A DNA stretch of 64,000 bases from positions 186,001 to 250,000 of the forward strand of contig CAWBIJ010000002.1 in assembly GCA_963788975.1 (NCBI GenBank), in the 5' to 3' direction. The stretch is from VRUE01 sp963788975 (GTDB taxonomy: Bacteria; Actinomycetota; Thermoleophilia; Solirubrobacterales; 70-9). The first letter of the stretch is position 1; each line of letters begins with the position of its first letter. Below the pieces are notes generated by a model. The model was not told the origin of the DNA. It was given only the letters and a program-made list of their open reading frames with translations, and made no database searches. A program made the position numbers and the translations under genes. Of the stretch, positions 8,647 to 17,782 are shown piece after piece.

Positions 8647-8648
8647 CG

Positions 8649-9923
8649 TTGGTAGAGCCGCGAACAACCGAGCTCGGCTCGGGCGTCCGGGTCGTCACCG
8701 AGGAGGTTCCCTCGGTGCGCTCGGTTGCCCTCGGGCTCTGGGTTCGAACCGGATCGCGTGACGAGACCCCGGCGCTGGCCGGGGTCTCGCACTTCCTCGA
8801 GCACCTGCTGTTCAAGGGCACGCCACGCTTCTCGGCGATCGAGATCTCCGAGCGCTTCGACGGCCTCGGCGCCTCGGTCAACGCCGCCACTGGCAAGGAG
8901 ACCACCCACCTGCACGCTCGTTTCCTCGATGAGCACACCGAGGAGGTCTTCGACTTGCTGGCGGAGATGCTGCTGGCGCCCACCTACCCGGAGGTCGACT
9001 CCGAGCGCGAGGTGGTACTGGAGGAGATCGCGATGTACGAGGACGAGCCGCAGGACCGCGTCCACGACATCCTCGCCGGCGCCGTCTTCGGTGAGCATCC
9101 GCTCGGCCGGCGGGTGCTGGGAGAGGCCGAGGTGATTGCCTCGATCCCGGTTCCGGAGATCGAGGCCTACCACGGCGACCGCTACACCGGCGCCAACATC
9201 GTCGTCGGTGCCGCCGGCCACGTCGATCACGAGCGAATCGCCGGGCTGGCGGAGCGACTGGTCTCGCCCGCACCGGGGGGGACCGTCAACGGTAATTCGG
9301 AGGGCGCCGAGGACTCTGCGCGCTTGCACTTCTATGGCAAGGACACCGAGCAGTACCACATCTGCTTCGGCGCTCCCGGCCTGACCCGGGACGACGAGCG
9401 GCGCTACGCGCTCGCGGTGCTCGACTCGATCCTTGGCGGCACCAGTTCGTCGCGGCTCTTCCGCGAGGTCCGTGAGAAGCGCGGCCTCGCCTACGCGGTG
9501 GGCTCCTACAACGAGCAGTACACCGACGCAGGGATGGTCGCCGCCTATGTCGGCACCCGCGAGGAGAACGTCGAGCAGGTCTGCTCGATCATCGGCACAG
9601 AGCTGAAGCGGTTGCGCGGCGAGCCGGTCTCGGCCGAGGAGCTAGGCCGGGCCAAGGAGAGCGTCAAGGGGCGTCTCGTGCTCTCCTCGGAGTCGACCGC
9701 GGCGCGGATGACGCGGATCTCCCGCGCGACGCTGTTCGGCCTGCCGATCGACAGCCTCGACGAGATGCTGGCCAAGGTTGACGCGGTGACGGTTGAGGAC
9801 CTGACCGCGCTCGCCACCGAGCTGTACGGCCCCGAGCGACTCTCCGCCGCCTGCATCGGACGCGACGAGGATCGTTTCCGTGACGCGCTGGGGCCTGTTA
9901 ACGAGGAGCTGCTCGCGGCGTGA
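8649..9923 (+). CDS. M16 family zinc metallopeptidase (insulinase/processing-peptidase-like)
   Basis: This 424-residue cytoplasmic peptidase has the inverted zinc motif HFLEH (about residue 48) and the downstream glutamate in EREVVLEEIAMYEDEPQD, so it looks catalytically intact. The C-terminal M16 domain contains RLFREVREKRGLAYAVGS, the usual Arg/Tyr substrate-binding site. It starts at TTG, 2 nt after pnp, and no better start is available. The pnp-M16-dapB order is common in Gram-positive bacteria. The last four bases overlap the dapB start. The physiological substrate is unknown. Confidence 0.93.
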   Translation: MVEPRTTELGSGVRVVTEEVPSVRSVALGLWVRTGSRDETPALAGVSHFLEHLLFKGTPRFSAIEISERFDGLGASVNAATGKETTHLHARFLDEHTEEVFDLLAEMLLAPTYPEVDSEREVVLEEIAMYEDEPQDRVHDILAGAVFGEHPLGRRVLGEAEVIASIPVPEIEAYHGDRYTGANIVVGAAGHVDHERIAGLAERLVSPAPGGTVNGNSEGAEDSARLHFYGKDTEQYHICFGAPGLTRDDERRYALAVLDSILGGTSSSRLFREVREKRGLAYAVGSYNEQYTDAGMVAAYVGTREENVEQVCSIIGTELKRLRGEPVSAEELGRAKESVKGRLVLSSESTAARMTRISRATLFGLPIDSLDEMLAKVDAVTVEDLTALATELYGPERLSAACIGRDEDRFRDALGPVNEELLAA

Positions 9924-10591
9924 TCCGGGTCGCTGTATCCGGCGCCGCCGGGCGGATGGGCCAGGCTGTCTGCGAGGCCGTGGAGGGCGCCTCCGACACC
10001 GAGCTTGCGGCGAAGGCCGACCCGGCGCTTGGCGTAGAGCTGGGCGAGGTGCTCGGCGACGCCGACGTCGTCGTCGACTTCACCACCCCGGACACCGCGC
10101 TGGCCAACGCCACCACCTGCCTCGAGGCGGGAGTGCACGTCGTGGTTGGGACCACTGGCTTCGACCTGGAGGCGTTGCGCGGGGTGGCCGAGGGCGCCCC
10201 GGGTGAGGCCAACTGCTTCGTCGCTCCAAACTTCGCGATTGGGGCCGTGCTGCTGATGGAGGTCTCGCAGGCGATCGCCCGTCACATGCCGGAGTGCGAG
10301 ATCATCGAGCTGCACCACGACCGCAAGCTCGACGCGCCCTCTGGGACGGCGAAGCGCACCGCCGAGCTGATTCGCGATGCCGGCGGCAACGTCCACGAGC
10401 CGATCCACTCGGTGCGCCTGCCCGGCCTCGTTGCCCACCAGGAAGTCGTCTTCGGCGGCGAGGGCCAGACGCTCTCGCTGCGTCACGATTCGATCGACCG
10501 TCGCTCCTTCATGCCCGGCGTGCTGCTCGCCGTGCGCAAGGTTGGCGAGTTGTCCGACCGTTTCACGGTCGGACTAGAGAAGCTGCTCTGA
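9920..10591 (+). CDS. dapB: 4-hydroxy-tetrahydrodipicolinate reductase
   Basis: It reduces HTPA to tetrahydrodipicolinate with NAD(P)H, the second committed step to diaminopimelate. Visible motifs are VSGAAGRMG (nucleotide-binding loop), VVGTTG, APNFAIG and the catalytic ELHHDRKLDAPSGTA. At 223 residues it is a compact member of the family. The GTG start overlaps the preceding TGA (GTGA), and dapA follows after 23 nt. Confidence 0.96.
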   Translation: MIRVAVSGAAGRMGQAVCEAVEGASDTELAAKADPALGVELGEVLGDADVVVDFTTPDTALANATTCLEAGVHVVVGTTGFDLEALRGVAEGAPGEANCFVAPNFAIGAVLLMEVSQAIARHMPECEIIELHHDRKLDAPSGTAKRTAELIRDAGGNVHEPIHSVRLPGLVAHQEVVFGGEGQTLSLRHDSIDRRSFMPGVLLAVRKVGELSDRFTVGLEKLL

Positions 10592-10602
10592 GTTCGCCGC
10601 GA

Positions 10603-10614
10603 TACCCTGGCCCG
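10603..10614 (+). promoter_or_regulatory. -10 element of a probable leaderless dapA promoter
   Basis: TACCCT (10603-10608) ends 6 nt before the dapA ATG, and no Shine-Dalgarno sequence is visible. Confidence 0.45.
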
Positions 10615-11493
10615 ATGCAGCAGATTCGAGGCGTAATAACGGCGATGGTGACGCCCTTCGACGAGAGCGGCGCGGTCGACTTCGTGGCGGCGCGCAAGCT
10701 CGCCGCGCACCTAGTCGCGAACGGGTCGCACGGGCTCGTCCTCTGCGGCTCCACCGGCGAGTCGGCCACCGTCACTGACCCGGAGGGGTTCAAGCTGCTC
10801 GAGGCGGTGCGCGAGGAGGTCGGCGACGAGGTGCTGCTCGCCTTCGGAACCGGCACAAACGACACCCGGCACTCGGTCGAACTGACCAAGACCGCGGCCG
10901 AGATGGGCGCCGACGCGGCGCTCGTCGTCACTCCCTACTACAACAAGCCGAACCCGGCGGGGATCGTCGCTCACTTCGAAACGGTCGCCGCGGCCGCTCC
11001 GCGGATACCGGTGATCGCCTACAACATCCCCTCACGGGTGGTTGTCAACGTGCCGCCTTCGCTGCTCGCCGAGCTGGCCGAGATCGACAACTTGGTCGCG
11101 GTCAAGCAGGCCAACAACGACGATCTGCAGCAGATCGAGGGCCTGGGGCTGCTGGCCGGCAACGACGACGTCTTCCTGAGAACGCTCGAGCTCGGTGGCG
11201 CCGGCGGCATCCTCGTCGCCTCCCACCTGATCGGGCCGCAGATGCGGGAAATGTGGGACGCCGCCGAGGCGGGTGACCTGGAGCGGGCACGCGAGATCGA
11301 CAGCGGCTTGCGGCAGGTCTACGACGCGATGGGCGTGACGACCAACCCGATCCCGGTCAAGGCGGCGTTGGAGATGATCGGCCTGATCCCCTCCGGCGGC
11401 CTGCGGCTACCACTCGTCCGCGCCGATGAGGAGCAGCGCGACGCCGTACGGGCGGCGCTGGAGAGCGTCGGCCAGACCCCGGTGAATCAGTAG
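10615..11493 (+). CDS. dapA: 4-hydroxy-tetrahydrodipicolinate synthase
   Basis: This TIM-barrel lyase condenses pyruvate with aspartate semialdehyde. The pyruvate-binding GSTGES, the tyrosine in TPYYNKP and the Schiff-base lysine in NLVAVKQAN are present. At 292 residues it is normal. ATG at 10615 gives the standard N-terminus (MQQIRGVITAMVTPF). Its TAG stop shares a base with the rnj GTG start, as in other actinobacteria where rnj follows dapA. Confidence 0.97.
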   Translation: MQQIRGVITAMVTPFDESGAVDFVAARKLAAHLVANGSHGLVLCGSTGESATVTDPEGFKLLEAVREEVGDEVLLAFGTGTNDTRHSVELTKTAAEMGADAALVVTPYYNKPNPAGIVAHFETVAAAAPRIPVIAYNIPSRVVVNVPPSLLAELAEIDNLVAVKQANNDDLQQIEGLGLLAGNDDVFLRTLELGGAGGILVASHLIGPQMREMWDAAEAGDLERAREIDSGLRQVYDAMGVTTNPIPVKAALEMIGLIPSGGLRLPLVRADEEQRDAVRAALESVGQTPVNQ

Positions 11494-13157
11494 TGGCTGG
11501 ATCCAAGCTGCGAGTCCTGCCGCTCGGCGGCCTGGGCGAGATCGGCAAGAATATGACCGTGGTCGAGTACGACGGCCGCATCATCGTCGTCGACACCGGG
11601 CTGATGTTCCCGACCGCAGAGATGCTCGGCATCGACCTCGTATTGCCTGATTTCTCTTACCTGCGCGACCGCGCCGACGACATCGAGGCGATCGTCCTCA
11701 CCCATGGGCACGAGGACCACGTCGGCGCCCTGCCCTACGTGCTGCGCGAGATCGGTTTACCGCCGGTGATCTACGGGGGCCTGCTGACGATCGGCATGGT
11801 CCGCTCGAAGCTGGACGAGCACAAGCTCAAGGACGCGCCGCTGGAGGAGCTGCCGGCTGGCGAGAAAGTCAAGCTGGGTCCGTTCGAGCTGGAGTTGGTC
11901 CACCTCTCGCACTCGATCCCCGACGCGCGTGGGGTGCTGTTGACGACTGAGCTGGGCACGATGTTGATGACCGGCGACTACAAGTTCGACCAGACCCCCG
12001 TCGACGGACGGCCCGCCGACATCACCCGGCTCGCTGAGCTTGGGCGCGACGGCCTGTTGCTGCTTTGTGGCGACTCGACCAACGCCGATCGCCCCGGGAT
12101 CGCGCCTTCGGAGTCGAGCGTCGGCCCGGCTCTGCTCGAGACCTTCGCGGGCTGCAAGGGACGGATCATCGTCACCTCCTTCGCCTCCAACATCCACCGC
12201 GTCCAGCAGGTGATCGACGCGGCGATCAAGCTGGACCGTCGGGTGGCGCTGGTCGGTCGCTCAATGCGCAAGAACTTCAACATCGCCTCCAACCTGGGGA
12301 TCGCGGAGGCGCCTTCCGGCCTCTTCATCCAGCCGCGCGAGATCGAGAGCTTTCCCGATGACAAGATCGTCGTGATCTCGACCGGCAGCCAGGGCGAGCC
12401 GCTCTCGGCGCTGCGCCGGATGGCCAACAACGACCATCGCGACGTCGAGCTGCACTCGGGCGACACCGTGGTCTTCTCGGCGACGCCGGTGCCCGGCAAC
12501 GAGCGCGCCGTCAACGAGACGATCGACCGTATCTACGAGATCGGCGCCTCTGTGGTGACGGCAAAGGACGCGCCGATCCACGCTTCGGGGCACGGTTGGC
12601 AGGAGGAGCTGAAGCTGATGCTCAACCTGACCAAACCTCGCTACGTGATGCCGATCCACGGCGACCACCAGCGGCTGCGACTGCACGCCGAGCTCGCCCA
12701 CTCGGTCGGCATCGACCCGGAGTGCGTCTTCCAGGGCCGCAACGGCCTGCCCTTGGAGCTCGACGCGAACGGGGCCCGCTTCGGCGAGGACGTGCACGCG
12801 GGAGTGATCTTCGTCGACGGGGTCAACGTCGGCGAGCCGGACGACGTGGCCCTGCGCGACCGCCGCGAAATCTCCGCCGACGGCATCTTCATCGTCGTCG
12901 CGACGATCTCCTCCGACGACGGCAGCGTCGTCGCCGACCCCGAGGTCATCTTCCGCGGGGTCAGCTTTGCGGCCGAGGCCGATGCCTTGGTCGGCGAGCT
13001 GGGCGACGTGGTAGAGGACTCGCTCGAGGAGGCGGCCGAGGCGGGCAGGCGCGAGCTGCACCTGATCCAGGAAGACCTCCACGATGCGATCGCCGGGCTC
13101 GTCTACGAGAAGCTGCGCCGCCGACCGATGATCCTGCCGGTCGTGGTCGAGGTTTGA
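11493..13157 (+). CDS. rnj: Ribonuclease J
   Basis: This 554-residue metallo-beta-lactamase/beta-CASP ribonuclease has endo- and 5'-exonuclease activity in RNA decay and rRNA processing. The zinc ligands are in THGHEDH (about residue 70), with further ligands at HLSHSIPDA and MTGDYKFD. The beta-CASP segment includes the VTSFASNIHR and STGSQGEP blocks, and PIHGDHQRL carries the last ligand. The C-terminal domain ends at the usual place. Start GTG overlaps the dapA stop. A strong hairpin follows 20 nt downstream. Confidence 0.97.
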   Translation: MAGSKLRVLPLGGLGEIGKNMTVVEYDGRIIVVDTGLMFPTAEMLGIDLVLPDFSYLRDRADDIEAIVLTHGHEDHVGALPYVLREIGLPPVIYGGLLTIGMVRSKLDEHKLKDAPLEELPAGEKVKLGPFELELVHLSHSIPDARGVLLTTELGTMLMTGDYKFDQTPVDGRPADITRLAELGRDGLLLLCGDSTNADRPGIAPSESSVGPALLETFAGCKGRIIVTSFASNIHRVQQVIDAAIKLDRRVALVGRSMRKNFNIASNLGIAEAPSGLFIQPREIESFPDDKIVVISTGSQGEPLSALRRMANNDHRDVELHSGDTVVFSATPVPGNERAVNETIDRIYEIGASVVTAKDAPIHASGHGWQEELKLMLNLTKPRYVMPIHGDHQRLRLHAELAHSVGIDPECVFQGRNGLPLELDANGARFGEDVHAGVIFVDGVNVGEPDDVALRDRREISADGIFIVVATISSDDGSVVADPEVIFRGVSFAAEADALVGELGDVVEDSLEEAAEAGRRELHLIQEDLHDAIAGLVYEKLRRRPMILPVVVEV

Positions 13158-13172
13158 GCCCGCTCGGGATCT

Positions 13173-13213
13173 AAAAAGGCCCGCCGGGACTATTGGGGAG
13201 ATCCCGGCGGGCC
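13173..13213 (-). terminator. Intrinsic terminator of the sensor-kinase operon, shared with rnj
   Basis: A perfect 12-bp stem (13178-13189 with 13202-13213) and a 12-nt loop lie between the convergent rnj and histidine kinase genes. On the minus strand the stem is followed directly by TTTTT (13177-13173), a textbook intrinsic terminator for the kinase operon. On the plus strand no U-tract follows, so it would serve rnj only as a 3' stabilising or weak terminating hairpin. Confidence 0.85.
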
Positions 13214-13260
13214 ATGTGTCTCGTCCGCGGGGGAACGTACCTCGGGTCGCTAAAGCGTCC

Positions 13261-14772
13261 CTAAAAGCCTCCGGCAGGCGGGGCCTGTCTCCGGGGGAGA
13301 GGCCTGCGGGCGAGGTCTTCGTTCTCGGCCTCTCCCCCGGAGCCACCCGCCCGAGCGGAGTGCGCTAGGGGGACGCGGATGCGGAACAAAGCTCCCTCGG
13401 CGGGAGACTCGGTGGCTTCGGCGGAGCCGCCGTGGGATGTGGCTACGGCGCGGACTATGGCTAGTCCTAGACCGGTGCCGGTGTTGCTGGCGGTGTCGGC
13501 TGTGCCGTCGCCGCGGGCGAAGCGGTCGAAGATGTGGGCGCGTAGGTCCTCAGAAATGCCGGGGCCGTCGTCGGAGACCTCTAGTACTGCCTCCTGGTCC
13601 TTGGCGTGAAGTCGGAGCTGGATGATGGAGGTGGCGGGGGTATGGCGGGCGGCGTTGTCGAGGAGGTTGAGCACCATCCTGTGGAGTTCATCCTCGTTGC
13701 CGTCGACGTAAAGCGATCCGTCGGCTTCGATCTCGAGACCGCGATCGCCGAGGAAGGGAGCGACCTCGGCTGCCGCGTTACGGCAGATTTCGGCCAGATT
13801 GCAGCGATGCCTTGCGCTGGGGCGGCCGGCGTCGGCGCGGGCGAGCAGCAGCAGGTCGGCCACGAGGCGGCTCATACGGCGGGAGGAACGCAGCGCCGAC
13901 GCGACCATCGTGGCGTCTTCGCCATGCTGCGGCGAGCGCAGCGAGGCCTCCAGCAGCTCGAGGTTGGCAAGAACGCTGGTCAGCGGGGTGCGCAGCTCGT
14001 GCGAGGCGTCGGCGACGAACTCACGCTGCTTTTGCAGCGCCGCCTCGCGCTCGCTGCGTGCCGCATCGAGGGAACGCAGCATCTGCTCCAGGGTCCGGGT
14101 CAGCTCGCCGACCTCATCGTCGGCACGGGGCTTGGGCATGTGGCTCGACGGGTCTCCCGTGGTGGCGATCTGGCGAGCGCTCGCCGTCAACGCGGCGATC
14201 GGGCGCATCGCGCGGGAGGCGACCACGAAGCCGGCGAGGCTGGCGAGCATGGCCCCGCCGAGCACACCGGCCGCGATGAAGAGCCAGAGCCGCTCGACTG
14301 TCGAGTCGACGTGCGCGAGACTGCGCCCGTACTGCACGTAGCCGGTCAGCGTGCCGCTGCCGCTGTTGATTCCCGCAGTCGTCACCCGCATCCCGTCGCG
14401 CTCGACCGTGCCCGGTAGCGGCGATCCGAGGTTGCCGGCGCCTTCGCTTGCTGTGAGCAGAGTGCCACCTGCATCGAAGACGCGCACCGACGCGTCGTTG
14501 GGAAGGACGAAGTCGTCGAGGCCGGGACCTTCGAGCAGCAGGGAGCCAGTCGGCGTATCGACGATGCGCAGCTCGGCGGCCAGTGTCTGCACGGCGCTGT
14601 TCATCTCGCCGTTGAAGTCGTCGCGAATACGCTGCGTCGCGACGCTGCCGATCACCGCGGCAAAGACGAGCAGGATCACCAGGGTCAGCCCGGCGGAGGC
14701 GGCGGCGATGCGCCAGCGCACCGGCCAGTTGCCGGGCCTCGCCAGCCTCGAGCGTTTACGCCCTGAGGACAT
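13261..14772 (-). CDS. Two-component sensor histidine kinase
   Basis: This 503-residue membrane kinase has TM1 at about 24-45, an extracytoplasmic domain of about 115 residues, and TM2 at about 162-186. HAMP, HisKA (phospho-acceptor His258 in FVADASHELRTPLTS) and HATPase_c domains follow: N box NLLDNAARHT, G1 DDGPGIS, G2 NTGTGLGLAIV. The C-terminal 30 residues are a charged, proline-rich extension. The stimulus is unknown, and the sensor domain is not one I can name. It overlaps the regulator gene by 17 nt, so the two are co-translated. It resembles MprB/TcrY-type actinobacterial kinases. Confidence 0.95.
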   Translation of the reverse strand: MSSGRKRSRLARPGNWPVRWRIAAASAGLTLVILLVFAAVIGSVATQRIRDDFNGEMNSAVQTLAAELRIVDTPTGSLLLEGPGLDDFVLPNDASVRVFDAGGTLLTASEGAGNLGSPLPGTVERDGMRVTTAGINSGSGTLTGYVQYGRSLAHVDSTVERLWLFIAAGVLGGAMLASLAGFVVASRAMRPIAALTASARQIATTGDPSSHMPKPRADDEVGELTRTLEQMLRSLDAARSEREAALQKQREFVADASHELRTPLTSVLANLELLEASLRSPQHGEDATMVASALRSSRRMSRLVADLLLLARADAGRPSARHRCNLAEICRNAAAEVAPFLGDRGLEIEADGSLYVDGNEDELHRMVLNLLDNAARHTPATSIIQLRLHAKDQEAVLEVSDDGPGISEDLRAHIFDRFARGDGTADTASNTGTGLGLAIVRAVATSHGGSAEATESPAEGALFRIRVPLAHSARAGGSGGEAENEDLARRPLPRRQAPPAGGF

Positions 14773-15451
14773 AGCCGGCGCCGCGCTTCGTGTGGAGGAG
14801 CCGCGACTCGCCGCCTTCCTCCAGCTTGCGCCGCAAGTTCGAGACGAAGACGTCGATCGTGTTGGTGGCGGCCATCGGGTCGTACCCCCAGACCTCGTCG
14901 AGCAGGCGCTGGCGGGAGACGACGAGGCGCTCGTTGCGCATCAGGTACTCGAGCAGCTCGAACTCGCGGTTGGTCAGCTCGATCTCCCGCTCGCCGCGGC
15001 GCGCCTCGCGCGAGTCCGGGTTGAGCAGCAGGTCGCCCACCTGCAGCACGGCGGCGCCGCGCGGCGGGCGCCGTCTCAGCAGGGCGCGGATCCGCGCCAG
15101 CAGCTCCTGGCGCTCGAAGGGCTTGACCAGGTAGTCGTCGGCGCCGCTGTCGAGGCCGCTGACACGATCCTCCGTCTCGGCCCGCGCCGTCAGCATCAGA
15201 ACCGGGACGTCGTTCTGGGCGCGCAGCCGCCTGCACACCTCGATCCCGTCGAGGCGGGGGAGACCCAGGTCGAGCACGACCAGGTCCGGGACGAACGCCT
15301 CGGCTGCGTCGAGGGCGTCGATCCCGTCGCCGGAGAGCCGCACCTCATAGCCCTCCTTGCGCAGCGAGCGGCGCAGCACCTCGGCGATCTCGGCGTCATC
15401 CTCGACGACGAGGACGCGGCCCCCGCCGGCTTCGCTGTCGGTCGTCAGCAT
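14756..15451 (-). CDS. OmpR/PhoB-family response regulator
   Basis: This 231-residue regulator has a receiver domain with acidic pocket VVEDD, phospho-acceptor Asp61 in VVLDLGLP and the conserved lysine in LVKPF. A winged-helix DNA-binding domain follows (about 130-228, ELTNREFELLEYL and NTIDVFVSNLRRKLE). I chose ATG at 15451, which lies 7 nt after TAACAT. A GTG two codons upstream (15457) is only 1 nt from that hexamer. Partner kinase is the next gene downstream. A TTTAG direct repeat upstream may be its own binding site. Confidence 0.95.
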   Translation of the reverse strand: MLTTDSEAGGGRVLVVEDDAEIAEVLRRSLRKEGYEVRLSGDGIDALDAAEAFVPDLVVLDLGLPRLDGIEVCRRLRAQNDVPVLMLTARAETEDRVSGLDSGADDYLVKPFERQELLARIRALLRRRPPRGAAVLQVGDLLLNPDSREARRGEREIELTNREFELLEYLMRNERLVVSRQRLLDEVWGYDPMAATNTIDVFVSNLRRKLEEGGESRLLHTKRGAGYVLRA

Positions 15452-15458
15452 CGCCACG

Positions 15459-15508
15459 ATGTTAGAGAGGCGCCTGCGTCGCTCAGCGGATATTTAGCGT
15501 GAATTTAG
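15459..15508 (-). promoter_or_regulatory. Response-regulator promoter with possible autoregulatory direct repeat
   Basis: On the minus strand TAACAT (15464-15459) is a -10-like hexamer 7 nt before the regulator ATG. Upstream, TTTAG occurs twice on the plus strand (15493-15497 and 15504-15508) with an 11-bp period, the spacing typical of OmpR/PhoB boxes. Binding is inferred. Confidence 0.4.
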
Positions 15509-15521
15509 GCCCAGCCGCCAG

Positions 15522-15568
15522 GCGCGTTCGCTGTTAGTGGTGCTGTGCCCCATAAACAGCGAACGCGC
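15522..15568 (+). repeat. Inverted repeat upstream of ftsK
   Basis: Arms 15522-15540 and 15550-15568 match at 17 of 19 positions (core GCGCGTTCGCTGTT) around a 9-nt loop. It lies between the divergent regulator and ftsK genes and covers an in-frame GTG at 15545 that could otherwise be taken as the ftsK start. No U-tract follows, so an operator or RNA hairpin is more likely than a terminator. Confidence 0.7.
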
Positions 15569-15601
15569 AGGGGTAGGCGCCTCTGCGTCGAAGCGTGGCT
15601 C

Positions 15602-17770
15602 ATGTTCGTGCGCAAGAAGCGCGGTAAAGCGCCGCGGCGTAAAGGCAAGGCGAAGGCTGCCAAGGTGCGGCGACCGAAGCTTCGCCTTCCCGAAGGGCTG
15701 GGGCAACGGCACCTGGACTTGATCGGGTTGCTCCTGATCGCCTCGGGCGTCTACCTGTGTTTCGTGCTCTTCTTCGGCTGGGACGGGGGGAAGGTCGGGT
15801 ACGGGGTGGAGACCGGGCTCGAGTACCTGTTCGGCGCGGTGGGAGCGCGAATCGCGACCGTCCTGATGCTGGTTGCCGGCGCCCTGATCGTCACCGGGAC
15901 GTCGATCTCGTCCCTCTTCCGCGGGATCGGCCGCGGATTGCGACGGATCTTCGTTGGCGGCCACGGCGTCGCCCAGACGGTTGCCAGAAGCCGCCAGGAT
16001 CGGCGGGAGGAAAAGACCTACGCCTTCGAGACGCAGGCGGGGCCGACCGACGTGATGAGCGCCTACCCCGAGGAAGACGACGCCTTCGAGCCGACGATCG
16101 CAATGGCCGAGAACGGGGATGAGCCGGCCGAGACCGTCACCCAGGACTTCGCGGAGCTGGATGAAGTGGAGGACGAAGAGGACGAGGTCGTCGCCGATTC
16201 CGAACCTCTGGATGCGGCTGCCGAGGCAGAGGCGCCCGCCCTCACCCCGATGGGGGCAAAGCGCGGTGTCACCACCTCAGAGGAGATCGATTACCGGCCA
16301 CCGCCCGCCAAGGTGCTGGAGAAGGGTCGCGCGGACAAAGGTCCCGACCCGCGCGATCACGAGGCGATTAGCCGCAAGCTGGTCGAGACGCTGGGCCACT
16401 TTGGGGTCGAGGCGAAGATGGTCGGGATCGTCAGCGGCCCGCACGTCTCCCGCTACGAGCTGCGTCTGGCCCCTGGCACCAAGGTGAAGAAGGTGACCGA
16501 GCTGGCCAACGACCTTGCCTACGCCCTCGCCTCGACCGACATCCGCATCCTGGCGCCGATCCCGGGTAAGCAGGCCGTCGGTGTCGAGGTGCCGAACACG
16601 CGTCGCCGTATCGTCCGGCTCGGCGACATCTACGCCGGGCGGCCAGAGAAGACCTCACCGCTGGTTGCCTGGCTCGGCCGCGGGATCGACGGCAACGCGG
16701 TCTGGACCGACCTGGCGAAGATGCCACACGTCCTCGTCGCCGGTACCACCGGCTCAGGCAAGTCGGGGTGCGTCAACGCGATCCTCTCCTCGATCCTGAT
16801 GCAGGCTTCCCCCAACGAGGCCCGCCTCGTCCTGGTCGATCCCAAGCAGGTCGAGCTCAACCACTACGAGAACGTCCCTCACCTGCTGACTCCGGTCGTC
16901 ACCTCACCGCGTCTCGCCGCCAACGTGCTCGCCAACTTGATCGGCGAGATGGAGAGCCGCTACGGGATCATGGGCGAAGCGCGCTGCCGCAATCTGGCTG
17001 AGCTGAATCGCGCCCGCGCCAAGGCGGGCGAAGCGCCGCTGCCGCACATCCTCTGCGTGATCGACGAGCTCGCGGACCTGATGATGGTGGCGCCGGCCGA
17101 GGTCGAGGACTCGATCATCCGCCTGGCGCAGAAGTCGCGCGCTACCGGGATTCACCTGGTGCTGGCGACCCAGCGCCCCTCGACCGACATCATCACCGGC
17201 ACGATCAAGGTCAACATCCCGGCCCGGATCGCCTTCGCCGTCTCCTCGCAGACCGACTCACGGGTGATTCTCGACCAAGGCGGCGCTGAGGCGCTGCTCG
17301 GCCAGGGCGACATGCTCTTCCGCGGCGCGGGCAGTTCGAAGCTGGCCCGGATCCAGGGCGCCTTCGTTACCGAGGAGGAGATCGCCCGGATCACCAAGCA
17401 CTGGGCCAAACAGGGAGAACCGGAGTTCGAGGCCGAGCTGCTCGAGGTGCACGAGGAGAAGGGCCTGGGGGAGGGCAATGGGGATTTCGACCCCGACAGC
17501 GACGATCTGCTCGACGACGCGATCAGGCTCGTGGTCGAGACCGAGACCGCATCCGTCTCGATGATCCAGCGCCGCCTCCGTGTGGGATACACCCGCGCCG
17601 GGCGCCTGATCGACATGCTCGAGCGGCGTGGGGTGATCTCTGGCTACGAGGGATCGAAGCCGCGTCAGGTGCTGATCACCCAGGCGGACTTGTCACGGGT
17701 GATCGGTGGAGGCGAGAGCCCTGCGAGCAAGGACTCAGAGGCAGATCGTCCCGCGGTTGTGCCCGAGTAG
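15602..17770 (+). CDS. ftsK: DNA translocase FtsK/SpoIIIE
   Basis: This septum-associated motor pumps DNA during chromosome segregation. Two hydrophobic segments (HLDLIGLLLIASGVYLCFVL and the ARIATVLMLVAGALIV region) anchor the N-terminus, fewer than the usual four. An acidic linker follows. The motor domain has Walker A AGTTGSGKS, Walker B ILCVIDELADLMM and the LATQRPS block. The C-terminal winged-helix gamma domain (VSMIQRRLRVGYTRAGRLID) reads KOPS-type sites. ATG at 15602 is preferred because an in-frame GTG at 15545 lies inside an inverted repeat. The true start remains uncertain within this 57-nt range. Confidence 0.95.
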   Translation: MFVRKKRGKAPRRKGKAKAAKVRRPKLRLPEGLGQRHLDLIGLLLIASGVYLCFVLFFGWDGGKVGYGVETGLEYLFGAVGARIATVLMLVAGALIVTGTSISSLFRGIGRGLRRIFVGGHGVAQTVARSRQDRREEKTYAFETQAGPTDVMSAYPEEDDAFEPTIAMAENGDEPAETVTQDFAELDEVEDEEDEVVADSEPLDAAAEAEAPALTPMGAKRGVTTSEEIDYRPPPAKVLEKGRADKGPDPRDHEAISRKLVETLGHFGVEAKMVGIVSGPHVSRYELRLAPGTKVKKVTELANDLAYALASTDIRILAPIPGKQAVGVEVPNTRRRIVRLGDIYAGRPEKTSPLVAWLGRGIDGNAVWTDLAKMPHVLVAGTTGSGKSGCVNAILSSILMQASPNEARLVLVDPKQVELNHYENVPHLLTPVVTSPRLAANVLANLIGEMESRYGIMGEARCRNLAELNRARAKAGEAPLPHILCVIDELADLMMVAPAEVEDSIIRLAQKSRATGIHLVLATQRPSTDIITGTIKVNIPARIAFAVSSQTDSRVILDQGGAEALLGQGDMLFRGAGSSKLARIQGAFVTEEEIARITKHWAKQGEPEFEAELLEVHEEKGLGEGNGDFDPDSDDLLDDAIRLVVETETASVSMIQRRLRVGYTRAGRLIDMLERRGVISGYEGSKPRQVLITQADLSRVIGGGESPASKDSEADRPAVVPE

Positions 17771-17782
17771 CACAATGTCCGT

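Noticed and set aside
7168..8667. A 499-codon open frame antisense to pnp (and similar long antisense frames over infB, ribF, recA and miaB)
   Set aside because: High-GC genes commonly produce long open antisense frames. The encoded proteins are low-complexity and match no family, whereas the sense frames are clear conserved genes.
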